A stretch of DNA of 34,523 nucleotides from Paenibacillus oryzae (GCF_001675045.1 NZ_LYPA01000021.1:1-34523), one strand, 5' to 3'; numbered from the stretch's first letter, positions 1-8,281 are shown. The notes: generated by a model from the sequence alone, not told the origin. Made by a program: numbers and translations.

Positions 1-23
1 ACATAAGTAGGAGGATGCTAATA

Positions 24-125
24 ATGATGGTTCAAGGAATCCCTTGTCCCATCTGCCTTGGCGAATGCCGAGAGGCTATTACATGCTTTAGGAGGCTCAT
101 AACATGCAGCACGATAATGGGCTAA
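24..125 (+). CDS. Possible small Cys-containing ORF (33 aa) before the DUF3626 gene
   Basis: A short reading frame starts at ATG 24, nine bases after an AGGAGG at 9-14, and ends at 125, overlapping the first codons of the next gene by 22 bases in another frame. The product has four cysteines, three of them in a CPxCxxxC arrangement near residues 8-15, and so vaguely resembles half of a zinc ribbon. An in-frame ATG at 15 also exists, and the frame is open to the left edge, so this could instead be the tail of an upstream gene. The ribosome binding site and the overlap suggest translational coupling with the DUF3626 gene. No family is recognised. Confidence 0.3.
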   Translation: MMVQGIPCPICLGECREAITCFRRLITCSTIMG

Positions 126-1198
126 CAAAATCACAAGCACAGGCAATCAGACACATTCGGGAATACGCCTTACAACGAAAAATAGAAGCGCAGCAGGTCA
201 TAGATCAAATCTTGAAAATGTCCAACATTGCGGAACAAACCTTTCAGGAGGCGTATGCCAAGCTGCGTTCACATGCTAGAGTAGCCCTGCATTTTCATCC
301 AGATCGTCCAGCAATGGGGTTTCGTACAGTGACTCATGCATTACTGGAGCAAGGCAGCTATCGAAGCCAATTTGAAACCGGAATTTCAAATGGAAGCTTA
401 ACTGCATATCCGGGCGGCGTGCGTGATCTTTGGGAAAAGGATATGTTCGGAGGGGCCTATCACCTGGGCGAATCGTCGGACAGCGAACGTCCCAAATACG
501 GCGCTTTGGATTTTGGATTTCACCCTGACGGCCCGGCTCCGTCATTCGGGTCCTGCTATTTTCTTCTTTATCCCGGGGTGTCCCGCCGCTCTACCTTTAC
601 CTATGGCGGGTCACAGGATGCTCCTCCCGAGAAAGGAACGCTTGCAGAGTTCGACGACATGATGGCCGCCATACTAAAAGATACATTTTCCCGCGACTAC
701 GCGCTTGGCATGAAAGAGCTCACTCCGGGCAAATGGGTTTATCATTTGTTGACCTATCTGGAGCAGCCCTACAGGCTTTTGCTGGAACGGGAGCCTAGCC
801 GCAATCTTTTTCATTATATTGAAGCCCAGGTTCATGGCAGTATCCATCTTAAAGATGATGTGGAGTTTCTTGTAGCAGATCCGTCATTCAAGGGGATGGA
901 GATCGGGAGCATTTTGGAGCAACTATGCACAAAATATGGCATTAAACTGGCATGGCATCAGGGATTTCAAATGAACGCGGCAGATGTGCCTTCAACCTAC
1001 AGAGGCCCGGCCATGCCTTCGCTTGCCCAAAGAATCGCCAGCAATCAAATGATAAATGCACGAGTGATCGGAGAAGCTGTCCAGGAATTAATGCGAGAGC
1101 CGGATCGCTGGGAAACCAGAGGAAGCCAAGGTGAGATGCTTCAGGAGTTAAAATATATCTGGCATGTTCTGGTTCGTTTTGGGGAGCCTGCCCAATAG
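104..1198 (+). CDS. DUF3626 family protein
   Basis: This 364-residue protein has the look of the DUF3626 family, whose function is unknown. Motifs seen are HFHPDR at residues 63-68, SQFETGISNGS at 88-98, ERPKYGAL at 128-135 and FGSCYFLL at 148-155. They are spaced like a compact catalytic domain followed by an alpha/beta region to about residue 340. No signal peptide or membrane segment is visible, so it is probably cytoplasmic. The conserved His, Arg and Glu positions might suggest a nucleotide-using enzyme, possibly of ADP-ribosyltransferase type, but that is a guess. The start at 104 follows AGGAGG at 90-95. A terminator follows the stop. Confidence 0.75.
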   Translation: MQHDNGLTKSQAQAIRHIREYALQRKIEAQQVIDQILKMSNIAEQTFQEAYAKLRSHARVALHFHPDRPAMGFRTVTHALLEQGSYRSQFETGISNGSLTAYPGGVRDLWEKDMFGGAYHLGESSDSERPKYGALDFGFHPDGPAPSFGSCYFLLYPGVSRRSTFTYGGSQDAPPEKGTLAEFDDMMAAILKDTFSRDYALGMKELTPGKWVYHLLTYLEQPYRLLLEREPSRNLFHYIEAQVHGSIHLKDDVEFLVADPSFKGMEIGSILEQLCTKYGIKLAWHQGFQMNAADVPSTYRGPAMPSLAQRIASNQMINARVIGEAVQELMREPDRWETRGSQGEMLQELKYIWHVLVRFGEPAQ

Positions 1199-1228
1199 TT
1201 GTGATGTATGTTGCTACCATCAGGAATT

Positions 1229-1272
1229 CCCGAGTTTAATGCGTAATGCATCTCGGGGTCCTTTTCTTTTTT
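1229..1272 (+). terminator. Intrinsic terminator after the DUF3626 gene
   Basis: Arms CCCGAG (1229-1234) and CTCGGG (1252-1257) enclose a second short dyad, ATGC/GCAT, and a T-rich run follows at 1260-1272. The rest of the gap to 1414 holds a small dyad, TTAGGC/GCCTAA (1284-1302), but no convincing promoter. Confidence 0.6.
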
Positions 1273-1414
1273 GACCTCTCTACTTAGGCCCTCTCCGCCT
1301 AAAGGCCAGTATGTTGGGCAGCCCACAGACTGTTACTCCATATAGTTATTTTTTGTAAGATATGGATGTAGGTGAAGTGATAGTCCATAGAAATCTATAG
1401 AGAGGGAGAGACAA

Positions 1415-3514
1415 ATGAAAACATGGAGAAAAACAGGAGTGGCCTTTATGGCTGCATTATTGCTTGCGGCTCCGATGACAGAGGGAATAGGGGCTAATCA
1501 AGGTGCGGCGGCACAGGCCGAGAGTGATAAATCGCAAAAAAGCTTGGCAGCGGCGGAAGCGCAGCGGATGGCGGAGACGCTTATCGACGGCTACGGCATA
1601 AGCGGTGTCCAGTATGCGTTGCGAAGCGAAGGGAAAATCGTGTTGTCTGGAGGCCTTGGCATCGACGAGGAGGGAAATAAGGCCCCGATTGGAAAAGACG
1701 CCATGTTTGGCATAGGCTCCATTAGCAAAATGTACGTGACCGCAGCCGCGATGATGCTGGCCGATGCGGGCAAGGTGGATATTGATGCTCCGCTCACTGA
1801 CTATATCACCGAATTCACAATGGCTGATGAAAGGTACAAGCAGATTACGCCCCGTATGCTCATGAATCATTCCGCTGGCCTGTACGGTACCCATTATAGA
1901 AACAGTACATTATTTGTGGATAACGATTCGGAAATTAATGATGCCTTGCTGCATGATTTGCGTTCGGAGCAACTGAAGTCGAAGCCGGGCGAATATTCCG
2001 TTTATGCCAACGACGGGTTTCAATTGCTGGAAATTTTGGTGGAGCGGGTAAGCGGAATGGACTATAGCGGGTTTTTAGCAAAAAGCTTTAGCGAGCCGCT
2101 TAAGCTGACGTCGACAAAAACGCCGCTTGACGCTTTTGATCGCAGTCAAATGTATCCCGTTCGATTACCGGGGATTAAGGGAGTGCTGCCGGTTGAAAAT
2201 ATGAATATGATTGGCGCTGGAGGGCTCTATTCGACTGCCGAAGAGGTGACTCTGTTCTCGGAAGTGCTGACAGGAAGAAGGCCGGACCTTCTGTCGGAAG
2301 CATCGGCGCTCGCCATGCGGCAGCCGGATTACCGGAGAGGGGTCTGGGTTGACAGCGATAGCAATATTTTTAGTTATGGCCTGGGATGGGATGCGGTGAG
2401 CTTGCCTCCTTTTAACCACTACGGCATTCAGGCGTTAGCTAAAGGAGGAGATACGAGTCAATATCATGCGGCGTACATTGCTTTGCCAGAGCAGGGGGTT
2501 TCCATTGCGCTTTTGACAGCAGGCGGAAATTCTATGTTCAACACGGCCGCAGCATCCAATATTTTGCTTGCTTATTTAAAGGAAACGGGAGAAATAACAG
2601 ACATTCAACCGAATCAAACCTTCGAGGCTCCAATTCAAAAAGAGATGCCTGACAGCCTGAATGTCTACACCGGTTTATATGGTACAGTAGGATCTACGCT
2701 TAGCATTACGTTAATGGATGGGAAAATAAGCTTGCCCCACATCTACGGGTTAATTCCGGAGCAAACCTATGTTTACACCGGCGATGGAGCCTTTACAGGC
2801 GAAGATGGGCGCACCGTCCTCAGCTTTGATGAGCAAAGCAACGGTCACACCTATGTTCGAGTGCAAAGTATTTTGGAAGCGCCGGGCATCGGACAGGTGC
2901 CTGTCGATATTTACATGTGGCAGAAGCTGGAGAGTCATACAGTGAGTGATTCCGTTAGGCAGGTTTGGAAAGAGCGCAACGGTAAGACCTATTATGCGGT
3001 GGACGAAAAAATCAAATCGCTGGAATATTTGACGCCGCAATCTCTTATAAAAACCGTTCAACTAGACGAAGGGGTCGGTTATGCGAACGGAACTATCATC
3101 AAGGATAGCAGCCATGCGGTAAATATCGTGGAGATTCCTGTCATGATGGGCCGCGATTCCTATGACCTGGCTTTTTTTAAAGAGAATGGCATTGAATATT
3201 TACAATCCGGGGGCAGAACTTTTATTATTGAGGAGGCTGTGACGCCAATTTACAACGGCCGGGCTTCCACTGCAACTATCCCGGCGTCGGGCCATGCGCG
3301 CTGGTTCCAAATTGGCAAAGGAGCGGCCGGCCGGATCATGATGGCTGATTTCGCGAGGTCTGGCGGATTTGCCGTCTACGACGGTAATGGGATGCCGGTT
3401 CATATTTCAGCGGCCAACGGCGGCCATACCGTTGTTTTGCCGGAAAGCGGCCTGATCGTTTTTGGCGGCGAGGCGGGCGATGTATTCAAAATTATGCTGA
3501 AGCCAAGTAAGTGA
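1415..3514 (+). CDS. Exported beta-lactamase-family (class C type) serine hydrolase
   Basis: The 699-residue product starts with a signal peptide (basic MKTWRK, then a hydrophobic stretch to about residue 20). A serine-hydrolase domain of the class C beta-lactamase/DD-peptidase fold follows. The nucleophile motif SxxK is S102-I-S-K105, YxN is Y197-A-N199, and the third motif is KGG at 343-345 in place of KTG or HxG. Residues from about 395 to 699 form a long beta-rich extension of unclear role, far beyond the usual catalytic length of about 350. Members act on peptidoglycan peptides, D-amino acid peptides or esters, and the substrate cannot be told from sequence. A GGGAG lies upstream of ATG 1415. 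It appears monocistronic. Confidence 0.85.
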   Translation: MKTWRKTGVAFMAALLLAAPMTEGIGANQGAAAQAESDKSQKSLAAAEAQRMAETLIDGYGISGVQYALRSEGKIVLSGGLGIDEEGNKAPIGKDAMFGIGSISKMYVTAAAMMLADAGKVDIDAPLTDYITEFTMADERYKQITPRMLMNHSAGLYGTHYRNSTLFVDNDSEINDALLHDLRSEQLKSKPGEYSVYANDGFQLLEILVERVSGMDYSGFLAKSFSEPLKLTSTKTPLDAFDRSQMYPVRLPGIKGVLPVENMNMIGAGGLYSTAEEVTLFSEVLTGRRPDLLSEASALAMRQPDYRRGVWVDSDSNIFSYGLGWDAVSLPPFNHYGIQALAKGGDTSQYHAAYIALPEQGVSIALLTAGGNSMFNTAAASNILLAYLKETGEITDIQPNQTFEAPIQKEMPDSLNVYTGLYGTVGSTLSITLMDGKISLPHIYGLIPEQTYVYTGDGAFTGEDGRTVLSFDEQSNGHTYVRVQSILEAPGIGQVPVDIYMWQKLESHTVSDSVRQVWKERNGKTYYAVDEKIKSLEYLTPQSLIKTVQLDEGVGYANGTIIKDSSHAVNIVEIPVMMGRDSYDLAFFKENGIEYLQSGGRTFIIEEAVTPIYNGRASTATIPASGHARWFQIGKGAAGRIMMADFARSGGFAVYDGNGMPVHISAANGGHTVVLPESGLIVFGGEAGDVFKIMLKPSK

Positions 3515-3692
3515 ATGAACGCTCATGCAGAAAAATAAAAATGATTTGGTCTTAATTCTTAGTTTAAATCAGGAGAAAATATAAGTCTATTTCTTTCTTG
3601 CAAATGGAAGAATGCCTGCAAAGAATGATCGCTAATGGTCGGATACAGGCAAAACGTTCCTGCTATTCTTAGATCGAAGGGAGGTCAGGGAG

Positions 3693-4568
3693 ATGAATAT
3701 GCTACACCATTTGAACAAGGCGCTGGATTATATCGAGCACAATCTGGAACATGATATTGATGAGGACCAGATCGCCAAACACGCCTGCTGCACCTTCTAT
3801 CATTTCAAAAAAATGTTTTCCTTTTTGGCGGACATTTCGCTCCACGAATATATACGGCGCAGGCGTTTGACGTTGGCTGCTTTTGAATTGCAGAATAGCA
3901 CGATTAAAGTTATTGATATTGCCGTCAAATACGGCTATCATTCTCCGGACGCGTTTACGCGCGCCTTCCAGAACCAGCATGGCATGACGCCAACGGAGAT
4001 GAGAACGTCTAACCCATCCATCAAAGCATATCCTCCAATGACCTTCCTTCTATCTATTGGAGGTGGCGAACCGATGAAGTTCAGAATTGAAATCAAGGAA
4101 GCTTTTCAAGTGATTGGGATAACCAATCGGGTGACTCCCGTCAAGATGGCAGAGCATCCCGGCGTCGAACAGGTGTGGAAAAGTACGACCCAGGAAACGT
4201 ACAATGAATTAAAAGCTCTTAATGATGTCGCGCCATTCGGTATTCTTCATGTCGATGTAGGGGATGCCGACAGCCAGAACAATGAATACGACTACTACAT
4301 GGCCGTTGCATCCACCAAGGTCTGCCCTGACAAATTTGATGTGCTGAATGTGCCTGCTTCTACCTGGCTTGTCATTGATGTACATGTCCCTTGGGCGCCG
4401 GAAAAGTGGAAACAGATTTACGGAGAATATTTTCCGTCTTCTGGGTATGAGCAGGCTGAAGGTCCGCGAATTCAGATCGGTCCGGAGATCAAGATTGGCG
4501 AAGAAAAGCAGATTTATACGGAAGAGGTACCCGTCGAATATTGGATACCGGTTAAAAAGGTTCGTTAA
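3693..4568 (+). CDS. AraC-family regulator with GyrI-like effector domain
   Basis: Residues 1-108 hold two helix-turn-helix units typical of AraC/XylS proteins. The second contains the conserved stretch around IAVKYGYHSPDAFTRAFQ and ends with GMTPTEMR. Residues about 125-290 look like the GyrI/Rob-type ligand-binding domain, ending in a typical EVPVEYWIPV strand. Such proteins sense small hydrophobic or cationic ligands and often control efflux or stress genes. The start at 3693 follows a GGGAGG. A second in-frame ATG six bases downstream is possible. The next gene encodes a ribosomal-protection-like GTPase, but a terminator and a separate promoter lie between, so co-regulation is only an inference. 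Confidence 0.9.
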   Translation: MNMLHHLNKALDYIEHNLEHDIDEDQIAKHACCTFYHFKKMFSFLADISLHEYIRRRRLTLAAFELQNSTIKVIDIAVKYGYHSPDAFTRAFQNQHGMTPTEMRTSNPSIKAYPPMTFLLSIGGGEPMKFRIEIKEAFQVIGITNRVTPVKMAEHPGVEQVWKSTTQETYNELKALNDVAPFGILHVDVGDADSQNNEYDYYMAVASTKVCPDKFDVLNVPASTWLVIDVHVPWAPEKWKQIYGEYFPSSGYEQAEGPRIQIGPEIKIGEEKQIYTEEVPVEYWIPVKKVR

Positions 4569-4578
4569 CGAAATGAGA

Positions 4579-4612
4579 AGCTGTCCGTCAGGATGGCTTT
4601 TTTTGTTTTTAT
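4579..4612 (+). terminator. Intrinsic terminator after the AraC gene
   Basis: The 8-bp stem AGCTGTCC/GGATGGCT (4579-4586 with 4591-4598, two G-U pairs) has a GTCA loop. A long T-rich tract runs from 4598 to about 4615. Confidence 0.75.
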
Positions 4613-4614
4613 TT

Positions 4615-4623
4615 TGATACAAT
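4615..4623 (+). promoter_or_regulatory. Extended -10 promoter for the TetM/EF-G-like gene
   Basis: TGA-TACAAT is an extended -10 element placed 38 bases before the chosen start at 4661. No good -35 is visible in the T-tract upstream. The promoter sits after the terminator, so the leader is only about 30 nt and leaves no room for attenuation. Confidence 0.5.
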
Positions 4624-4660
4624 GATGGGACTAGACATGAAGCTGTAAGGCGGGATGCAC

Positions 4661-6616
4661 ATGAAAACACTAACGATTGGCCTATTCGCCCATGTGGATG
4701 CAGGCAAAACAACCTTTGCGGAGCAACTGCTGTACCATACGAACAGCATACGGTCGCGGGGGCGGGTGGATCATCAGGATGCATTTCTGGACAGTCATGG
4801 CATCGAGCGGGCAAGAGGCATAACGGTGTTCGCCGATCAGGCGATTATGGATTATAGAGGAAGTCTTTATTATTTGATCGACACGCCAGGGCACGTCGAT
4901 TTTTCCCCGGAGATGGAGCGGGCTATTGGCGTTATCGACTATGCGATCGTTATTGTGAGTGCGGTTGAGGGCGTTCAAGGACATACCGAAACCGTCTGGG
5001 GGCTGCTGCGCAAGCATGGGCTTCCGACGTTTATTTTTATAAACAAAACTGACCGGGCTGGCGCGGATATCCAGAGGGTCGAGGAGGAAATCAGGCAGCA
5101 GCTCACGGCGGACGTATTCCCGATTACGACCGGTTTTGAGGGCGGGATCGTAGACGAGCCGCTGCGGGAGCTCATGGCCGAGCGCGACGAGCTGGCGCTG
5201 GAAGCCTTTCTGGAGGGGAAAGCTGACCCATCCTTCTGGCAGAACACCATGCAACAGCTCGTGGCAAAAGGTCTCATTTTTCCATGCGCTTCCGGCTCCG
5301 CGCTTCAGGACTCAGGTATAGTGGCGTTTCTGGACCAGATAGATCTGCTGACAACAACCTCCTATGACGAAGCAGCGCCATTCAGCGGGCGGGTTTATAA
5401 AATCCGGCATGACGCCAATGGAGTGCGGCTTACCTACATTAAAGCGCTGAGCGGCAGTTTGAGGGTGAGGGAACAGCTCCAATATGAAAGCGGCGGGCTG
5501 GAATACGACGAAAAAATTACGCGGATATCTTTAATCAACGGTCTTAAATCGCAGTCGGTGGAGCAGGTGAAGGCGGGCGATCTTTTTGCCGTAACGGGTT
5601 TGTCCTCGGCAGAGGCGGGCCAAGGTCTGGGGCTTCTAAAAGACAGGCTGGCGTATGACTCGGAGCCGACCTTGCAATCAAGGGTGGAATTCGATGATTC
5701 CATCCATGTACAGAAGGTGCTGGGCGCCTTTCGCATTCTGAACGCGGAAGATCCTTCGTTGAACGTGGTTTGGAACGAAAGCCTGCAGGAGATTCATATC
5801 CGCGTCATGGGATTGATTCAGCTGGAGGTGCAGGAGCAGCTCGTCAAGGAGCGTTTTGGCTTCACCATCACATTTGGCCAGCCGCAAATCCTGTACAAGG
5901 AAACGATTAAGTCGGCTGTGACGGGTTACGGACATTTTGAGCCGCTTAGACATTATGCAGAAGTCCATTTGCTTATGGAGCCCGGAGAACGGGGGTCGGG
6001 GCTTCAGTTCGAGAGCAAATGCCATCCGGACGGGTTAAACGTCAGCTACCAAAACCTGGTTCGGACGCATCTCTACGAGCGGGAGCATCACGGCTTGTTG
6101 ACGGGAATGCCAGTCACTGATTTGAAAATTACGCTGCTGAGGGGCGCTGCGCACAAGGAGCATACGCATGGCGGCGATTTTCGCGAAGCTGCCTTTCGCG
6201 CGCTGCGGCAGGGCTTGGAGAAGGCGGACAACCTGCTGCTGGAGCCCTTTTACGATTTTAAAATTAAAGTGAGCCTGGACGACATGGGGAAGGTGCTCTC
6301 CGATATTCAACGGGCTTCCGGCACATTCCAGCCTCCGGTAACGGAGGGTAATCAGTCGATCATTCAAGGAAGGGCGCCTGTATCGACCTTTATGAATTAC
6401 AGCGCCGAATTTGCGTCCTTTACGCATGGACGAGGCAGCATCCGCTGTTGGTTTGGCGGCTACGACCTGTGCCATAATGCGGAGGAGGTTATCGCGATGA
6501 TTGGTTATCGGAAGGATAGTGATCCCCTTTATACCTCGTCCTCTATTTTTTGCGCCAAAGGAGCGGGTTATTCGGTGCCATGGGAAGAGGCGGAGGCCAA
6601 GATGCATTTGCTCTAG
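4661..6616 (+). CDS. TetM/EF-G-like ribosomal-protection-type translation GTPase
   Basis: This is a 651-residue translational GTPase of the size of TetM/TetO proteins. G motifs are AHVDAGKTT (10-18), RGIT (52-55), DTPGH (74-78) and NKTD (128-131). EF-G-like domains II to V follow, and the C-terminal tail contains SSSIFCAKGAG. Family members bind the ribosome and release tetracycline or otherwise rescue or remodel it. Many chromosomal homologues in Firmicutes have no shown resistance role, so a resistance phenotype should not be assumed. ATG 4661 is preferred because AAGGCGG (4647-4653) lies seven bases upstream. The ATG at 4655 would nearly touch that site. No terminator is seen before the next promoter. 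Confidence 0.85.
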   Translation: MKTLTIGLFAHVDAGKTTFAEQLLYHTNSIRSRGRVDHQDAFLDSHGIERARGITVFADQAIMDYRGSLYYLIDTPGHVDFSPEMERAIGVIDYAIVIVSAVEGVQGHTETVWGLLRKHGLPTFIFINKTDRAGADIQRVEEEIRQQLTADVFPITTGFEGGIVDEPLRELMAERDELALEAFLEGKADPSFWQNTMQQLVAKGLIFPCASGSALQDSGIVAFLDQIDLLTTTSYDEAAPFSGRVYKIRHDANGVRLTYIKALSGSLRVREQLQYESGGLEYDEKITRISLINGLKSQSVEQVKAGDLFAVTGLSSAEAGQGLGLLKDRLAYDSEPTLQSRVEFDDSIHVQKVLGAFRILNAEDPSLNVVWNESLQEIHIRVMGLIQLEVQEQLVKERFGFTITFGQPQILYKETIKSAVTGYGHFEPLRHYAEVHLLMEPGERGSGLQFESKCHPDGLNVSYQNLVRTHLYEREHHGLLTGMPVTDLKITLLRGAAHKEHTHGGDFREAAFRALRQGLEKADNLLLEPFYDFKIKVSLDDMGKVLSDIQRASGTFQPPVTEGNQSIIQGRAPVSTFMNYSAEFASFTHGRGSIRCWFGGYDLCHNAEEVIAMIGYRKDSDPLYTSSSIFCAKGAGYSVPWEEAEAKMHLL

Positions 6617-6672
6617 CCCGTTTACTAACAGGCAATGAAGGGTACGATCAGGGTTTGCATACACATTCTCGC

Positions 6673-6702
6673 TTGTTTGCTTCCAATACGGACTGCTATA
6701 AT
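6673..6702 (+). promoter_or_regulatory. Promoter for the GIY-YIG gene
   Basis: TTGTTT (6673-6678) and TATAAT (6697-6702) are 18 bases apart, and the -10 box is extended by TGC at 6694-6696. It lies about 47 bases before the start codon. Confidence 0.65.
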
Positions 6703-6748
6703 AAGGCGACTCAGTCGTACACGTGTTTAAAAAGGAGAATATGCCAAA

Positions 6749-7105
6749 ATGATACTTATAACCGTTCCGAAGCCGGATGTGACGATATACAAGCAGGAGG
6801 AGCCCAAGCTCAGCCATATTAACGGATTTACGGATTTCCACCTCATTACGCGAGAAGAGGGCGGCATCTTTATGTTTTACAATGACCGGGACGAGCTTTT
6901 GTTTGTCGGCAAAGCGCGCAAGCTGAGACCCCGGATCAAAAAGCATTTTGAGGACACCGTATCCGTTATGAAAAACCACCGGGACGAGGTTGTCAAAATT
7001 GAAGTATGCATCGTCAACGACCCTGTGCATCGGGAAATCTACGAAACGTTTATTATTAACGAGCATAAGGCCAAATACAATGTCGACAAGGTGTTGTACA
7101 AGTGA
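6749..7105 (+). CDS. Stand-alone GIY-YIG domain protein with altered catalytic tyrosines
   Basis: The 118-residue protein is a single GIY-YIG domain most like the UvrC N-terminal nuclease region. GIF stands at 39-41, FVG at 52-54 within the UvrC-like FVGKARKLRPRI, a Glu at 99 in IYETFIINEH, and Asn at 111 in the final KYN. Both signature tyrosines, normally GIY and YIG, are Phe (F41 and F52). Arg, Glu and Asn positions are kept. The second Tyr-equivalent normally supports catalysis, so activity may be weak or absent and the protein may act by binding DNA. Start 6749 follows AAAGGAG at 6731-6737. An ATG-CCA-AAA-TGA mini-frame overlaps the start. Confidence 0.8.
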   Translation: MILITVPKPDVTIYKQEEPKLSHINGFTDFHLITREEGGIFMFYNDRDELLFVGKARKLRPRIKKHFEDTVSVMKNHRDEVVKIEVCIVNDPVHREIYETFIINEHKAKYNVDKVLYK

Positions 7106-7140
7106 CGCCCGGTATTGACGACAACAGTGTAAGACGGATG

Positions 7141-7164
7141 GAGCCTCTTAACAGAGGCTCTTTT
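7141..7164 (+). terminator. Intrinsic terminator after the GIY-YIG gene
   Basis: GAGCCTC (7141-7147) and GAGGCTC (7154-7160) form a perfect 7-bp stem with loop TTAACA, followed by TTTT. It lies just before the chosen start of the hydrolase, so it argues against the upstream GTG (7102) and ATG (7138) as starts. Confidence 0.7.
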
Positions 7165-7167
7165 GCT

Positions 7168-8121
7168 ATGACCCCAAAAAGAAAACGAAGCAGATGGCTC
7201 AAGCTTCTAGCTATCGTCAGTCTTCTATGTGTTGCGGGCGGTATTTGGCAAGCGGTCATGATAAAAATGGAGCTTCGCACCTATTTGCCGGAAGGACAGA
7301 CTTACCTCGTAAACGGGCATAACATGCATCTATACGGGGCCGGTGAAGGTGAAGGCACGGTCGTTTTTATTACGGGATCTGGAACGCCAAACGCGTATAC
7401 CGATTTTTATGCGTTGATGAATGAATTGCAGCCATACGCAAGGACGGTTACTTTTGACCATGCAGGGTTTGGGTGGAGTGAAACAACAAGCATCCCCAGA
7501 GACTTCCATACAGTAAGCAACGAACTGCATGAGCTGCTGCAAACAGCGGGAGAGCAAGCGCCGTATTTGTTGGTGGCTCATTCCCTTGCTTCTCTAGAAG
7601 CTCTTTCATTCGCCCAGCAATACCCTGATGAAGTGAAGGGCATCGTATTGTTGGATGGCGGAAGTCCAGAATTTTATGCTAAAGAATCCGAGTGGAAGGC
7701 ATATGCGCTAAATCGTTTTTTTGCGGGGATGAGGGTGACCGGATTTGCCAGAGCTTTGGGCGCAGCCGGCATTTTACTTCCTTTTTATGGAGAGAACATA
7801 CGTTACAAGGGGCTTCCGGAAGAGGTGAAGGGAGTAGACGTTGCCATGTATTATAGCCACATCGGCAGCTCCAGCAATATCAGTGTGCTTAAGCATATCA
7901 ACGAAAATGCGCAGGCTGTCATGGAAGGCGGTTATTTAAAGGGGATACCGCTTCTCATTCTGTCATCGGACAGCGGCGGCAGCTGGGAGGGTGTACAGAA
8001 ACAGCTTCTGAATTGGTCGGATGAAAGCCGCCAGGAGACATTGCCGCGTTCCAGCCACTATATCCATTGGTCAAACCAGAAGACGGTTATTAGTAAAATA
8101 GTAGAGATGCTTTCTCATTAG
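7168..8121 (+). CDS. Membrane-anchored alpha/beta hydrolase
   Basis: With the start at ATG 7168 the product has about 317 residues. It begins with a basic MTPKRKRSRW segment and one hydrophobic helix, which looks like a signal anchor. The alpha/beta hydrolase fold follows. ITGSGTP marks the oxyanion region, VAHSLAS the nucleophile elbow (Ser in A-H-S-L-A, a variant of GxSxG), LLDGGSPEF the acid strand, and RSSHYIHW near the C-terminus the catalytic His. The substrate is unknown. The frame stays open upstream to GTG 7102, overlapping the previous stop, but that would place a terminator hairpin inside the gene. The ribosome binding site before 7168 is weak (AGAGG at 7153-7157). Confidence 0.8.
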   Translation: MTPKRKRSRWLKLLAIVSLLCVAGGIWQAVMIKMELRTYLPEGQTYLVNGHNMHLYGAGEGEGTVVFITGSGTPNAYTDFYALMNELQPYARTVTFDHAGFGWSETTSIPRDFHTVSNELHELLQTAGEQAPYLLVAHSLASLEALSFAQQYPDEVKGIVLLDGGSPEFYAKESEWKAYALNRFFAGMRVTGFARALGAAGILLPFYGENIRYKGLPEEVKGVDVAMYYSHIGSSSNISVLKHINENAQAVMEGGYLKGIPLLILSSDSGGSWEGVQKQLLNWSDESRQETLPRSSHYIHWSNQKTVISKIVEMLSH

Positions 8122-8170
8122 CGCTCCTGGTGAGTCCCCAATAAGTGAGCCTGCTCACTGCAAGGGATAG

Positions 8171-8204
8171 GCATAAATTGTATGGTGAATACAATCGTTT
8201 ATGC
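8171..8204. promoter_or_regulatory. Long dyad upstream of the NSS transporter
   Basis: GCATAAA-TTGTAT (8171-8183) and ATACAA...TTTATGC (8189-8204) form a two-part inverted repeat around GGTGA, with three unpaired bases on the right side. A separate perfect dyad, AGTGAG/CTCACT, is at 8144-8159 with no T-tract. These may be operators or mRNA hairpins, and no regulator is assigned. Confidence 0.4.
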
Positions 8205-8281
8205 ATTTACAATAATAAAGCATCTTTTGTGTACTGCAGGGAGATAAATGCTTAAATGGGTGCTGAACAGGAGTGTAGCTA

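Noticed and set aside
3614..3650. GCCTG/CAGGC dyad before the AraC gene
   Set aside because: The arms are only 5 bp with a loop of about 28 bases, which is expected by chance.
4561..4660. Transcription attenuator before the TetM-like gene
   Set aside because: The extended -10 element lies after the hairpin and T-tract, so the hairpin is the terminator of the AraC gene.
4209..4814. Minus-strand frame of 201 codons
   Set aside because: It crosses a terminator and the promoter of the GTPase gene and is antisense to two recognised genes.
6035..7066. Long minus-strand frame of 343 codons
   Set aside because: It lies antisense to the GTPase and the GIY-YIG gene and spans their promoter region. 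It has no ribosome binding site, and the sequence looks like a mirror of real codons.
7102..7167. GTG start for the hydrolase overlapping the GIY-YIG stop
   Set aside because: It would put a terminator stem-loop inside the coding region and add residues before a normal signal anchor.
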